Assembly: GCF_018780385.1 (NCBI RefSeq)
Contig: NZ_JADMJO010000018.1
Span: forward strand, 18,246-82,245
Length of the DNA stretch: 64,000 nucleotides
DNA from: Hydrogenophaga sp.
GTDB taxonomy: Bacteria > Pseudomonadota > Gammaproteobacteria > Burkholderiales > Burkholderiaceae_C
Reading direction: 5' to 3'
Position 1 is the stretch's first letter. Each line of letters opens with the position of its first letter. Position numbers and translations under genes: made by a program. Under the pieces are notes generated by a model that saw only the letters and a list, made by a program, of their open reading frames with translations, ran no database searches and had not been told where the DNA came from. Shown here piece after piece: positions 46,306 through 55,701 of the stretch.

Positions 46306-47097
46306 ATGCTGAAACTCACCAACGTCCAGATCGTTTACGACAACACCATCGAGGCGGTGCGAGAGGCCTCATTGGCCGTTGGCAAAGGTCGCATAGTCGC
46401 CTTGCTCGGTTCCAACGGGGCAGGAAAATCAACCACACTCAAAGGCATTTCGGGCGTACTGTATCCGGAAGACGGAGAGATCAAAGGTGGTCAGATCACG
46501 TTTGAAAACAGCCAGCTGACCGGCCTGGCGCCAGACGAGATCGTACGCGCCGGCGTGGTCATGGTGCCCGAGGGGCGCCGCCTGTTCGACCAGTTGACAG
46601 TCGAGGAAAACCTCGTGATGGGCGGCTACACGCGCAGTCTGACTGACGCCAGGCGCCAGATGGAGATGGTGTATGGGCTGTTCCCGCGTCTGGTGCAAAA
46701 ACGCAGCACGGTGTCGGGCTACCTGTCAGGCGGCGAACAGCAGATGGTGGCCATTGGCCGTGCGCTGATGTCGTCCCCGAAACTGCTGATGCTCGACGAG
46801 CCCACGCTCGGTCTGGCGCCACAAATCAGCGAAGAGATTTTCGACATCATCACCCGCCTGTGCCGCCAGGAAGGCATGGGCATTCTCCTGGTAGAGCAGA
46901 ACGCACAGATGGCGCTGGCCATTGCCGACTATGGCTACATCATGGAAAACGGCCGCGTGGTGCTAGACGGCGAGGCCGACAAGATGCTGCGCAACGACGA
47001 CGTGCGCGAGTTCTACCTCGGCTTCAGCGAAGGTGGATCGCGCAAGAACATGCGCGACGTGAAGCACTACAAGCGGCGAAAGCGCTGGCTGTCCTGA
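46306..47097 (+). CDS. livF: ABC transporter ATP-binding protein, LivF type (importer 2)
   Basis: The 263-residue ATPase has Walker A GSNGAGKST, signature LSGGEQQM and Walker B LLMLDEPTLGL. A basic C-terminal tail ends in DVKHYKRRKRWLS, almost the same as in the importer-1 LivF. It is the first gene of ABC operon 2, whereas the importer-1 LivF gene comes near the end of its operon. AAGGA precedes the ATG at a wide spacing. It drives import together with the LivG-type protein that follows. Confidence 0.92.
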   Translation: MLKLTNVQIVYDNTIEAVREASLAVGKGRIVALLGSNGAGKSTTLKGISGVLYPEDGEIKGGQITFENSQLTGLAPDEIVRAGVVMVPEGRRLFDQLTVEENLVMGGYTRSLTDARRQMEMVYGLFPRLVQKRSTVSGYLSGGEQQMVAIGRALMSSPKLLMLDEPTLGLAPQISEEIFDIITRLCRQEGMGILLVEQNAQMALAIADYGYIMENGRVVLDGEADKMLRNDDVREFYLGFSEGGSRKNMRDVKHYKRRKRWLS

Positions 47098-47104
47098 GAA
47101 AAAC

Positions 47105-47887
47105 ATGAACGACACATTGTTAAGGGTCGAAAACCTGTCCAAACGCTTCGGCGGCGTCGAAGCCGTTGCCGGTGTCAGTTTTCACGTCCGGCGCGGTGAA
47201 ATCTATTCCCTGATCGGCCCCAATGGGGCCGGCAAGACGACCACCTTCAACATGATCAGCGGCGTCGTCAAGCCCAGCAGCGGCACCGTGCATTTCGATG
47301 GCTGCGACATCACCGGCATGCCGGCGCACCGCCTGGCCGCCATCGGCATCGGTCGGACCTTCCAGAACCTGGCGGTATTCAAACATGCCAGCGTGGTGGA
47401 CAACCTGCTGGTCGGCCGCCATTGCCACATGGCCACCAACGTGCTGGATGCCTCGTGGTTCTTTGGACGGGCGCGGCGCGAAGAGCTAGAACATCGTCGC
47501 AAGGTGGAAGAGATCATCGACTTTCTTGAAATCGAGGAAATTCGCGACATGCCGGTGGGCACCCTGTCCTATGGCCTTCAAAAGCGGGTCGAGCTGGGGC
47601 GCGCGCTGGCCACCGAGCCCAAGTTGCTCCTGCTGGACGAAATGGTATCGGGCATGAACAGCGAGGAGACCGAAGACATTGCCCGCTTCGTGCTTGACAT
47701 CCGGGACGAACTTGGCATTTCGGTCCTCATGGTCGAGCACGACATGGGCATCGTGATGGACATCTCCGACCGCGTCTGCGTGCTCAACTTCGGCCGCAAG
47801 ATCGGCGAGGGCACGCCGGCCGAGATATCGGCCAACCCGGCCGTGATCGACGCCTACCTGGGCAGCAAAACCAAGGAGGCCGCGTGA
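47105..47887 (+). CDS. livG: ABC transporter ATP-binding protein, LivG type (importer 2)
   Basis: The 260-residue ATPase has Walker A GPNGAGKTT, the Q-loop region RTFQNLAVF, the signature variant LSYGLQKRVELGRAL and Walker B LLLLDEMVSGMN, where the usual DEP is DEM. It follows LivF by 7 bases, and its stop overlaps the GTG start of the acyl-CoA synthetase (GTGA). It provides the second ATPase of importer 2. Confidence 0.92.
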   Translation: MNDTLLRVENLSKRFGGVEAVAGVSFHVRRGEIYSLIGPNGAGKTTTFNMISGVVKPSSGTVHFDGCDITGMPAHRLAAIGIGRTFQNLAVFKHASVVDNLLVGRHCHMATNVLDASWFFGRARREELEHRRKVEEIIDFLEIEEIRDMPVGTLSYGLQKRVELGRALATEPKLLLLDEMVSGMNSEETEDIARFVLDIRDELGISVLMVEHDMGIVMDISDRVCVLNFGRKIGEGTPAEISANPAVIDAYLGSKTKEAA

Positions 47888-49752
47888 TCGATAACCTGGA
47901 CGCCTCGCTGTGCGACGGCAACACCACCCTGCCCAAGCTACTCAAGCATTGGGCTCAGAGGTTTCCGAATGCGCTCGCGTTTCGCGAGAAAGACTATGGC
48001 ATCTGGAACCGCATGAGCTGGCAGCACTATCTGGAGACCGCGCGCCGCTTCGCTCACGGCCTGAAGGCCCTCGGATTCGAAAAGGGGGACCGCCTGGCCA
48101 TTGCCAGCGAGGACAGCCCCCACTGGATGTTCTCCGATCTCGCGACGCAGGCCATCGGTGGCATTGTGGTCGGCATCTACCCCACCAACCCGTGGCCGGA
48201 GCTGCAGTACATCGTGCACCACTCGAACAGCAAGTTCGTGGTCTGCGGCGACCAGGAGCAGGTCGACAAAGTGCTCGACGCCCTGGACAAGCACGCCAAC
48301 AGCCTGCCCGACCTGATGAAGATTATCTGCGTCGACATGAAGGGAATGCGCGGCTACAAGCACGACCAGCTGATGTCGTTTGACGACGTGCTCGAGCTTG
48401 GCGACCAATACGCTGCGGCATCGACCCAGCACGCGGGTACCTTTGATCGCGGCATCGAGGACACCCAGCCCGACGACACCTGCATGCTGGTCTACACCTC
48501 GGGCACCACCGGTCCGCCCAAGGGCGCGATGCTCTCGCACCGCAACCTGATCGTCACCGTTGAAAAGCTCAAAACTCATTTCAAACTGGACCGCCAAAAC
48601 TACGAGGTGGTCTGCTACCTGCCGTTGTGCCACGTGGCCGAGCGAGCCTTCTCCACGGTCTTGCATCTGCTCACCGGCGGTGTGGTCAACTACGCCGAAT
48701 CGATCGACACGGTGGCCGTCAATCTGCGCGAGATCGCACCTACGGTGTTCTTGGGTGTGCCGCGCATCTGGGAAAAGCTGCAGCAAGGCATTTTGATTCG
48801 CATGCAGGACGCCTCGCGCTTTCAGCGCTGGGCTTTCAAGCATTGCCTCGATGCCGGGCGTCGTCTGTTCGAAAAGATCGAGGCGCAAGAGGGCCAACGC
48901 AGCCTGTCGGATCGCCTGCACTTCTTCGTGCTGTGGTTGCTGATGTTTCGCAATCTGCAGAAATTCATCGGCCTAGACCGCATGCAATGCGGCTTCTGTG
49001 GCGGCGCCAGCGTCTCGCCCGAGGTACTGAAATTCTTTCGTATTCTAGGCATCCCGGTGTACCAGGTCTACGGCATGACCGAGTCCGGCGGCGTGATCTT
49101 CTTCCAGCATGAAAAAGCAGTCAAACTGGGCGCCACAGGCCTGCCCATCGACGGCCTGAATTGGAAGATCGCCGACGACGGCGAGCTCATCGTCAAGCAC
49201 CCCGCCGTGTTCAAGGGCTATCTCCACGACGAGAGCGCCACCGCCAAAACCGTCGTCGACGGCTGGCTGCACACGGGCGACATCGTGGCGCTGGCTGACA
49301 ACGGCGAGCTGATGATCGTCGACCGCAAGAAAGCCATCATCATCACCAGTGGCGGCAAGAACATCGCACCGTCCGAGATCGAAAACGCGCTCAAGGACAG
49401 CCTGTATGTGCGCGAAGCCATCGTTCTGGGCGATGGGCGCCATTACCTGTCTGCATTGCTCCAGATCGACTTTGACACGGTGGGCAAGTGGGCGCAGGAG
49501 CGCAAGCTGGCATACACCACCTACAAGAGCCTGGCCTTGCTGCCCGAGGTGCGCGAACTGGTTGACGAGGACGTCAAACGCGTGAACAAACTGTTTGCCC
49601 GGGTCGAAAACATCCGCAAGTTCCTGATTCTGGAGAAGGAACTCGACCACGACGACGGCGAACTCACCGCTACCCAGAAGGTTCGTCGCAACGTCATCGA
49701 AAAAACCTTCGCAAAAGAGATCGCGATCATCTACGGTGGAGGGGCGGTCTGA
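47884..49752 (+). CDS. Long-chain-type acyl-CoA synthetase within ABC operon 2
   Basis: The 622-residue AMP-forming ligase starts with GTG behind an excellent AAGGAGG. It has the P-loop YTSGTTGPPKG, the YGMTES motif, HTGDIV and the C-terminal lysine region LTATQKVRRNV, all intact. It is a paralogue of the synthetase at 33214 (shared DQEQVDKVLD segment) and has the same place between LivG and LivH genes. It likely activates the imported acid to its CoA ester at the membrane. Its stop overlaps the LivH start (TGATG). Confidence 0.93.
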   Translation: MIDNLDASLCDGNTTLPKLLKHWAQRFPNALAFREKDYGIWNRMSWQHYLETARRFAHGLKALGFEKGDRLAIASEDSPHWMFSDLATQAIGGIVVGIYPTNPWPELQYIVHHSNSKFVVCGDQEQVDKVLDALDKHANSLPDLMKIICVDMKGMRGYKHDQLMSFDDVLELGDQYAAASTQHAGTFDRGIEDTQPDDTCMLVYTSGTTGPPKGAMLSHRNLIVTVEKLKTHFKLDRQNYEVVCYLPLCHVAERAFSTVLHLLTGGVVNYAESIDTVAVNLREIAPTVFLGVPRIWEKLQQGILIRMQDASRFQRWAFKHCLDAGRRLFEKIEAQEGQRSLSDRLHFFVLWLLMFRNLQKFIGLDRMQCGFCGGASVSPEVLKFFRILGIPVYQVYGMTESGGVIFFQHEKAVKLGATGLPIDGLNWKIADDGELIVKHPAVFKGYLHDESATAKTVVDGWLHTGDIVALADNGELMIVDRKKAIIITSGGKNIAPSEIENALKDSLYVREAIVLGDGRHYLSALLQIDFDTVGKWAQERKLAYTTYKSLALLPEVRELVDEDVKRVNKLFARVENIRKFLILEKELDHDDGELTATQKVRRNVIEKTFAKEIAIIYGGGAV

Positions 49753-50624
49753 TGGACTATTTTCTGCAACTGGTCATTTCCGGCATTGCCGTCGGCCTAG
49801 TCTACGGCTTCATCGGCATGGGTTTTGCCATGATCTACCGCGCCACCGGCGTGGTGAACTTCGCCCAGGGCGAGCTGATGATGCTGGTGTCCTACATCGC
49901 CTTCACCCTGGCCGGCACCTTCCAATTTGGCTTCTGGCCGATGCTGCTTCTGACGACCATCGCCTCGGTGCTGATCGGCCTGCTGATCGAGGTCTTGCTC
50001 ATCCGTCCGATGCTCGGTCAGCCGGTGTTTTCCACGGTGATGGTGACCATTGGCCTCGCAGTGATCCTGCGCTCGGTGGTGGTGTTGATCTGGGGCGCCG
50101 ACCCCATGCCACTCAATGCCGGCCTGCCGACCGAAATCATCAAGATCGGCCCGGCCGGCCTGTATCCGGCGCAGATGTATGCCGTTGGACTGATGGCGGC
50201 TGTACTGCTCGGCCTGTGGACCTTCTTTCGCTATTCACGGATCGGTATCGCCATGCGCGCCACCGCCAACGTCCAAACTGCAGCCCTACTGATGGGAATC
50301 AATGTCAAGCGCATCTTCGCCTTGTCCTGGGCTCTGTCGGCCGGTCTCGCCGCCATTGCCGGCGTGTTGATCGGCGTGATCTACGACGTCAACCCCGGCA
50401 TGTGGACGACAGGTCTGCGCAGCTTTCCGGCGGTCATTCTGGGCGGGCTGGACTCGGTGTTCGGCGCCGCACTTGGCGGCATCCTGATCGGGGTGGTCGA
50501 GAACTTGTCGGAAGGCTATATCGGCCGCGGCATGAAGGAGATCGCCGGTTTTGTTTTGATCCTCGTCGTTCTTATGGTCAGACCCTATGGCCTGTTCGGC
50601 AAACCTGATATCGAGCGTGTCTGA
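49752..50624 (+). CDS. livH: ABC transporter permease, LivH type (importer 2)
   Basis: The 290-residue inner-membrane permease has the LivH hallmarks: AVGLVYGFIGMGFAMIYRATG and VVNFAQGELMML near the N-terminus, then AVILGGLDSVFGAALGGILIG, and an ending VRPYGLFGKPDIERV. It overlaps the synthetase upstream and LivM downstream by one base each (TGATG), indicating tight co-translation of the permease pair. Confidence 0.92.
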   Translation: MDYFLQLVISGIAVGLVYGFIGMGFAMIYRATGVVNFAQGELMMLVSYIAFTLAGTFQFGFWPMLLLTTIASVLIGLLIEVLLIRPMLGQPVFSTVMVTIGLAVILRSVVVLIWGADPMPLNAGLPTEIIKIGPAGLYPAQMYAVGLMAAVLLGLWTFFRYSRIGIAMRATANVQTAALLMGINVKRIFALSWALSAGLAAIAGVLIGVIYDVNPGMWTTGLRSFPAVILGGLDSVFGAALGGILIGVVENLSEGYIGRGMKEIAGFVLILVVLMVRPYGLFGKPDIERV

Positions 50625-51670
50625 TGCAGAGCGGAAATTTCAAACAAAGCTATCGTCAACTGCTGGCACTGACCGACTCGGTCCCTGTCATCGTCTGGTC
50701 GTGCCTGCTGGTTGCGCTGCTGGCGGCCGCGCCACTGCTGCTGTCCAAGTACTATGTCTCTGTCATTCTGCTGCTGCTGATCACAGCGGTGGGGGTGTTG
50801 GGCCTGAACCTACTGACCGGGACCACCGGGCTGATCTCGCTCGGGCACTCGGGCTTTCTGGCGGTCGGCGCCTACACGGCCGGTATCGTGGCCGGCAAAC
50901 TCGGCTGGCCGATGCTGGCGGCCATCTTCGCCGGCGGCGTGAGCGCGGCCATCGCCGGGATCATCGTGGGCATACCATCGCTGCGTCTCAAAGGGCTGTA
51001 CCTGGCCATCACGACGATGGCGTTTGCCGTGATCATCAACCACCTGATCCTCAACGGTGGCAGCCTGACCGGAGGCTCGGAAGGCCTGACGGTGCCGCAA
51101 CCCTCGCTGTTCGGCCAGGCGCTGGGGGCAGAACGTGGCTACTACTACGTGGTGCTGTGCTTTGTAGTTGTGTTCACCTTCATCACCCTGAACATCCTGC
51201 GCAGCCGCATTGGTCGGGCCTTCTTGGCGATCCGGGAGCACGACATCGCCGCCAAGGCCATGGGCGTCAACCTGGTGCGCTACAAGCTGCTGGCCTTCAT
51301 GGTCAGCGCCTTCTACACCGGCATCGCCGGGGGCTTGCTGGCCTACTACACACGCTACCTGAACGTGGACAGCTTCAGCCTGCTGATCTCGATCGAGGCG
51401 CTCTCCATGCTCATCGTGGGTGGCCTGGGCTCGGTGGCCGGCGCCTTGCTCGGCACGGCATTCATCGTCCTGCTCAACGAGAGCCTGGGCTTCGTGTTCG
51501 GCATGATCGGCGCCAGCTTCGGCGGGTCGGGCTCCACTGCCGCCTATGAGATCAAAGGCGTCATTTATGGGCTCGCGATTGTGTTGTTCCTGCGTTTTGA
51601 GCCCGATGGCCTGATGGGGCGATGGCGCGACATCAAGCATTACTGGACCCATTGGCCATTCCGATTCTGA
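50624..51670 (+). CDS. livM: ABC transporter permease, LivM type (importer 2)
   Basis: The 348-residue permease has TGTTGLISLGHSGFLAVGAYT, LRLKGLYLAITTMAF, and VGGLGSVAGALLGTAFIVLL, all LivM features, and ends with FEPDGLMGRWRDIKHYWTHWPF. It pairs with the LivH protein. The gene ends 41 bases before the first binding-protein gene. Confidence 0.92.
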   Translation: MQSGNFKQSYRQLLALTDSVPVIVWSCLLVALLAAAPLLLSKYYVSVILLLLITAVGVLGLNLLTGTTGLISLGHSGFLAVGAYTAGIVAGKLGWPMLAAIFAGGVSAAIAGIIVGIPSLRLKGLYLAITTMAFAVIINHLILNGGSLTGGSEGLTVPQPSLFGQALGAERGYYYVVLCFVVVFTFITLNILRSRIGRAFLAIREHDIAAKAMGVNLVRYKLLAFMVSAFYTGIAGGLLAYYTRYLNVDSFSLLISIEALSMLIVGGLGSVAGALLGTAFIVLLNESLGFVFGMIGASFGGSGSTAAYEIKGVIYGLAIVLFLRFEPDGLMGRWRDIKHYWTHWPFRF

Positions 51671-51711
51671 CCCTGCAGCACACGCGCTGCTTATTCCATA
51701 GGAGACCTGCG

Positions 51712-52914
51712 ATGCGAACACTACAGAAGCTGACCCAGCGCCTTTGCCTCAGCGCACTCGCCACACTGACCTTCGGCAGCGCACTGGCGGCAGATCCCGG
51801 GGTCACGAAGGACAAACTCGTGCTTGGCGCGGTCATCCCGCTTAGCGGCCCGCCCAGCATCATTGGCAAGGCCATTGCCACGACCCTGAAAGTTTGGGAG
51901 CAGGATGTCAATTCGCGCGGCGGCATCGGCGGACGCAAAGTCGACATTCGCATCGAGGACGACGGCTATGTGCCACAGCGCGCCGTCCAGGGTCTCAAAA
52001 AACTGATGGATGTCGAACAGATCTTTGCATTGATCGGCACCTCCGGCTCGTCGCAGTTGCTGGCCATGCTGCCCATCATCGACGAACAGAAAATTCCCGC
52101 CATCAACCATATCGCCGTCAACAGCGCCCACTTCAACCCACCGCACAAGACGCTGTTCAATATCGGGGCAACTTACTGCCAGGAGGTCTTTGCCAGTATG
52201 AAGCATCTGGTCACATCCCAGAAGCTGCAAGGCTCCAAGTTCGGCCTGATATTTCAGGAGGATGATTATGGCGTCGATGTCAAGTGTGGCTACGACCAGG
52301 CCCTGAAAGAGCTCGGTTTGAAAAGCAGCATCGAAGTTGCCTACAAACGCGGGGCGAAGGATTTTTCCGCGGAGGTGTTGAGCGTGCAGCGCGCCGGCGC
52401 CACCTTCGTGCTGACCGGCGGCATCATCACCGAAACCGCCGCAATGCTCAAAGAGATCGCGAAGAACCAGATGCAAGTCGTGCGTCTGGCCGCTCACCCT
52501 TCGCATCTGCCTGCGGTACTGGCCCTGGCCGGCCCGGCAGCTGACGGCGTGTACGTCGCCGAGTATGTGCCTCCAGTGACCGACACTCAAACCCAGGGCA
52601 TTGGCAAACTCACCGCACTGACCTACAAATACTTTTCAGCCAATGAGGTCAAGGACATGAACCGGTATTCATTGACCGCCTACGTGGGTGTCCAGTTACT
52701 CGAATCAGCGCTCAACGCCTGCACCAAAAACCTCACGCGTGCCTGCGTGGTCGAAAAGCTCGAGCAGACCAAGAACTTCACCAGCGACGGCATCATGGCC
52801 CCCTTGACCTTCGGGCCCAATATTCGACAGTCGGGGACCCGCCCCATTTTGCTCAAGGCGAATGCCGGCGTCGGGAAATTCGAGCGAGCCTCTGAATTTC
52901 TGAGTTCCAAGTGA
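51712..52914 (+). CDS. livK: ABC transporter periplasmic binding protein A (importer 2)
   Basis: The 400-residue exported binding protein starts at the ATG with AGGAG seven bases upstream. A signal peptide ending in GSALA is followed by ADPGVTKDKLVLGAVIPLSGP. It is a Peripla_BP_6-type protein with GGIGGRKVDI and LIGTSGSSQLLAML. It is closely similar to the next gene's product (shared WEQDVN, DDGYVPQRAVQG, CVVEKLE). Probably binds the acid imported by the LivFGHM-type complex. Confidence 0.93.
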   Translation: MRTLQKLTQRLCLSALATLTFGSALAADPGVTKDKLVLGAVIPLSGPPSIIGKAIATTLKVWEQDVNSRGGIGGRKVDIRIEDDGYVPQRAVQGLKKLMDVEQIFALIGTSGSSQLLAMLPIIDEQKIPAINHIAVNSAHFNPPHKTLFNIGATYCQEVFASMKHLVTSQKLQGSKFGLIFQEDDYGVDVKCGYDQALKELGLKSSIEVAYKRGAKDFSAEVLSVQRAGATFVLTGGIITETAAMLKEIAKNQMQVVRLAAHPSHLPAVLALAGPAADGVYVAEYVPPVTDTQTQGIGKLTALTYKYFSANEVKDMNRYSLTAYVGVQLLESALNACTKNLTRACVVEKLEQTKNFTSDGIMAPLTFGPNIRQSGTRPILLKANAGVGKFERASEFLSSK

Positions 52915-52969
52915 TTCTGACGACGCGCTACCAGCCCCACCCCCATTTCTCCTCCAGGAGTGCCTTTCC

Positions 52970-54178
52970 ATGACACGCAAATACTTTCGATATGCCGCCA
53001 CCAGTCTGCTCGGCATGGTCATCGGCCTGACGGCCACGACCGCCGTTGCTGCTGACCCCGGTGTGACCGACGCCAAAATCGTCCTCGGCTCGGTGACGCC
53101 CGTCAGCGGCCCCCCTAGCCTCTTGGGCAAGGCCCACATGCTTGCCTTGCGGGTATGGGAGCAGGATGTCAACGCCCGCGGTGGCATCAATGGCCGCAAG
53201 GTGGAAATTCGCCAGGAAGATGACGGCTATGTGCCTCAGCGTGCTGTGCAAGGCGTCAAGCGACTGGTCGACGTGGAAGGCATCTTCGGCCTCATCGGCA
53301 CCTCGGGCTCAGCCATGCTGCAAGCCATGCTGCCCTACATAAACGAGCAACGCTTGCCAACCATCAACGCGATGGCAGTGGCAGCAGCGCACTTCACTCC
53401 ACCGAACAAAACGGTATTTGTGGTCGGGCCAACCTATTGTCAGGAGTTGAGCGCCGCCATGAAAAACATGGTCGCTAGCAAGAAGTTGCACAAGGAGAAG
53501 TTTGCGCTGGTCTATCAGGATGACGAGTTTGGCAGCGACGTGCGTTGCGGCTACCAGAAGGCGATCAAGGATCTGGGGCTTAACAGCGTGTCCGAGATTT
53601 CCTTCAAGCGTGGCACCAAGGACTTCTCGGCCGAGATGCTGAGTCTGAAGCAGGTGGGCGCGACCTTTCTCGCGTCGGGCGGCGTGGTGGCCGAGCATTC
53701 GATGCTGATGAAGGAAGCCGCTAAAAACCAGATGTCGCTGACCTTCCTTGCCGTGCATTCGGCCCACCTGACCCCTGTTCAGGCGCTCGCCGGTGCCGCG
53801 GGCGACGGCTACTTCGTCGCAGACTATGTCCCGCCTCTGACCGACCTGTCGGTGCCAGGCATGGCCAAGTTTATGGGGTTGGCACAGAAATATCTGTCAG
53901 CCGACGAGTTGAAGTCGCTCAACCGCTATTCGATCACAGCCTACGTTGGTGCGCTGCTGATGGAAGACGCGATCAGCCGCTGTGGCAAGGCGCTGACTCG
54001 CGCCTGTGTCGTCGAGAAGCTGGAAACAACCAAGAACTTCGGCACCGATGGACTGGCTTCTCCCATCAGTTTTGGCCCCAATGACCGGCACTCGCCGAGC
54101 AGCGTGCTCGTGTTGCGTTCGGACGCCAAAAACTCCCGCTTCGAGCGCGTGTCCGACCCCATCCCTGTGCTCGATTGA
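52970..54178 (+). CDS. livK: ABC transporter periplasmic binding protein B (importer 2)
   Basis: The 402-residue binding protein has a signal peptide ending in TTAVAA and is a tandem paralogue of the preceding gene. The shared blocks (ADPGVT, SGPPS, WEQDVNARGGI, DDGYVPQRAVQG, TSGSAMLQAML, KDFSAEMLSL) run along the whole length. The tandem pair suggests two ligand specificities feeding one permease, or gene dosage. AGGAG lies ten bases before the ATG. It is followed by the carboxylase-3 genes. Confidence 0.93.
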   Translation: MTRKYFRYAATSLLGMVIGLTATTAVAADPGVTDAKIVLGSVTPVSGPPSLLGKAHMLALRVWEQDVNARGGINGRKVEIRQEDDGYVPQRAVQGVKRLVDVEGIFGLIGTSGSAMLQAMLPYINEQRLPTINAMAVAAAHFTPPNKTVFVVGPTYCQELSAAMKNMVASKKLHKEKFALVYQDDEFGSDVRCGYQKAIKDLGLNSVSEISFKRGTKDFSAEMLSLKQVGATFLASGGVVAEHSMLMKEAAKNQMSLTFLAVHSAHLTPVQALAGAAGDGYFVADYVPPLTDLSVPGMAKFMGLAQKYLSADELKSLNRYSITAYVGALLMEDAISRCGKALTRACVVEKLETTKNFGTDGLASPISFGPNDRHSPSSVLVLRSDAKNSRFERVSDPIPVLD

Positions 54179-54229
54179 CACCAGACACCGTTGAGTGACC
54201 GTCACCGGCCATACAACAGGGGCCCGCCC

Positions 54230-55699
54230 GTGTTTCAAAAGGTTCTGATCGCCAACCGTGGCGAGATCGCGCTGCGGATCCTGCGTGCACTCAAGGGCAT
54301 GGGGCTCGTCACCGTGGTGGCCCACCACGCGGTGGATGCCGATAGCCCGGCCGTGCTGGAGGCTGACGAGACGGTCGAATTGCACGGCTCGACACCCGTG
54401 GCTTCCTACCTCGATATCGCGCAACTGGTCGAAGCGTGTCGGCACAGTGGGGCACAGGCGGTGCATCCCGGTTACGGCTTCCTTTCTGAAAACGCTGCGT
54501 TTGCGCGTGCGCTAGAGGCCGCAGGCATCGTCTTCATTGGCCCGCGTCCTGACAGCATCGAACTGATGGGCGACAAGGTGCGCGCGCGCAGCTTCGTGGC
54601 CAAACGCGGGTTTCCAGTAGCACCGAGCGCCGTCGAGGATGATGACCCGGCCAGCTTCGTCGAGCGCACCAGGGCGCTCGGCGCGCCACTGCTGATCAAA
54701 CCTTCAGCCGGCGGGGGCGGCAAGGGCATGCGCATCGTGCGTGACCTGTCCGTTTTGGATCGCGAGATCGAGACCGCACGGCGCGAAGGTGAGCGCTATT
54801 TTGGCGACGGTCGGTTGTTTGTCGAACGCTATGTGGAGCGCCCCCGGCACATCGAGGTGCAGGTGATGGGCGACGCGCATGGCCAGTTGGTGCATTTCTG
54901 GGAGCGTGAATGTTCAGTGCAGCGACGCTTCCAGAAAATCATTGAAGAAACCCCCTCCCCGGCTCTTTCACCGGTGCAGCGCCACGATATTTGCGAAGCC
55001 GCAGCCGGCATTGCCCGCGCAGCCAACTATCGCGGCGCCGGCACCGTGGAGTTCATCTACGGCGCCGGTGGCGAGTTTTACTTTCTTGAGATGAACACGC
55101 GTCTGCAGGTGGAACACCCGGTCACCGAAATGGTGACGGGCTTTGACCTCGTTCGCGAACAGGTGCGCGTTGCCCAGGGTGAGCCGCTCGGCTACACCCA
55201 GGCGGACATCGTGCAGCTTGGTCACGCCATCGAATGCAGGCTTTACGCCGAAGATGCCGAGCATGATTTCCGCCCCTCCACCGGCGACATCCTGTGCTGG
55301 CGGCCGCCATCCGGTCCCGGCGTGCGGGTTGATGCCGGCGTGCGCGAAGGTCAGGCGGTGAGCACTGCATTTGACCCCATGATCGCCAAAATTATCTGCC
55401 ATGGAAACACGCGTGCGCAGGCAATAGAACGCTCCATCCTGGCGCTTGGGCAATCGGTGCTATTGGGTCTGACCACCAACGCACGCTACCTCACGCGGGT
55501 ACTGCGCCATGCCGAGTTCCGTGCTGGCCAGGCCGACACCGGCATGCTGGCACGCTGTGCCGAAGAGCTGCGCGAGTCTCTCACCCCCGATGACATCGAC
55601 CTGGTACTGGCATCGGCGGTGCTCGCCGACCGCGAACTGTTGCGCGCCGTGCACGCTATTCCCGCGATGCACGCCGCCATGGGACCCTGGAGGAATTGA
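54230..55699 (+). CDS. Biotin carboxylase subunit without BCCP, carboxylase set 3
   Basis: The 489-residue biotin carboxylase starts at GTG 54230 (MFQKVLIANRGE) with AGGGG upstream; a TTG at 54191 adds unconserved residues. It has LLIKPSAGGGGKGMRIV, FLEMNTRLQVEHPVTEMV and the complete C domain, but stops without a biotinyl domain. The carrier is encoded by the next gene, three bases later. It carboxylates biotin with ATP. This split layout differs from the BC-BCCP fusions at 7972 and 14051. Confidence 0.93.
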   Translation: MFQKVLIANRGEIALRILRALKGMGLVTVVAHHAVDADSPAVLEADETVELHGSTPVASYLDIAQLVEACRHSGAQAVHPGYGFLSENAAFARALEAAGIVFIGPRPDSIELMGDKVRARSFVAKRGFPVAPSAVEDDDPASFVERTRALGAPLLIKPSAGGGGKGMRIVRDLSVLDREIETARREGERYFGDGRLFVERYVERPRHIEVQVMGDAHGQLVHFWERECSVQRRFQKIIEETPSPALSPVQRHDICEAAAGIARAANYRGAGTVEFIYGAGGEFYFLEMNTRLQVEHPVTEMVTGFDLVREQVRVAQGEPLGYTQADIVQLGHAIECRLYAEDAEHDFRPSTGDILCWRPPSGPGVRVDAGVREGQAVSTAFDPMIAKIICHGNTRAQAIERSILALGQSVLLGLTTNARYLTRVLRHAEFRAGQADTGMLARCAEELRESLTPDDIDLVLASAVLADRELLRAVHAIPAMHAAMGPWRN

Positions 55700-55701
55700 C
55701 G

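Noticed and set aside
46112..46312. Small open frame in the leader of ABC operon 2
   Set aside because: Non-ATG start, no ribosome site, and no conserved or membrane-like sequence.
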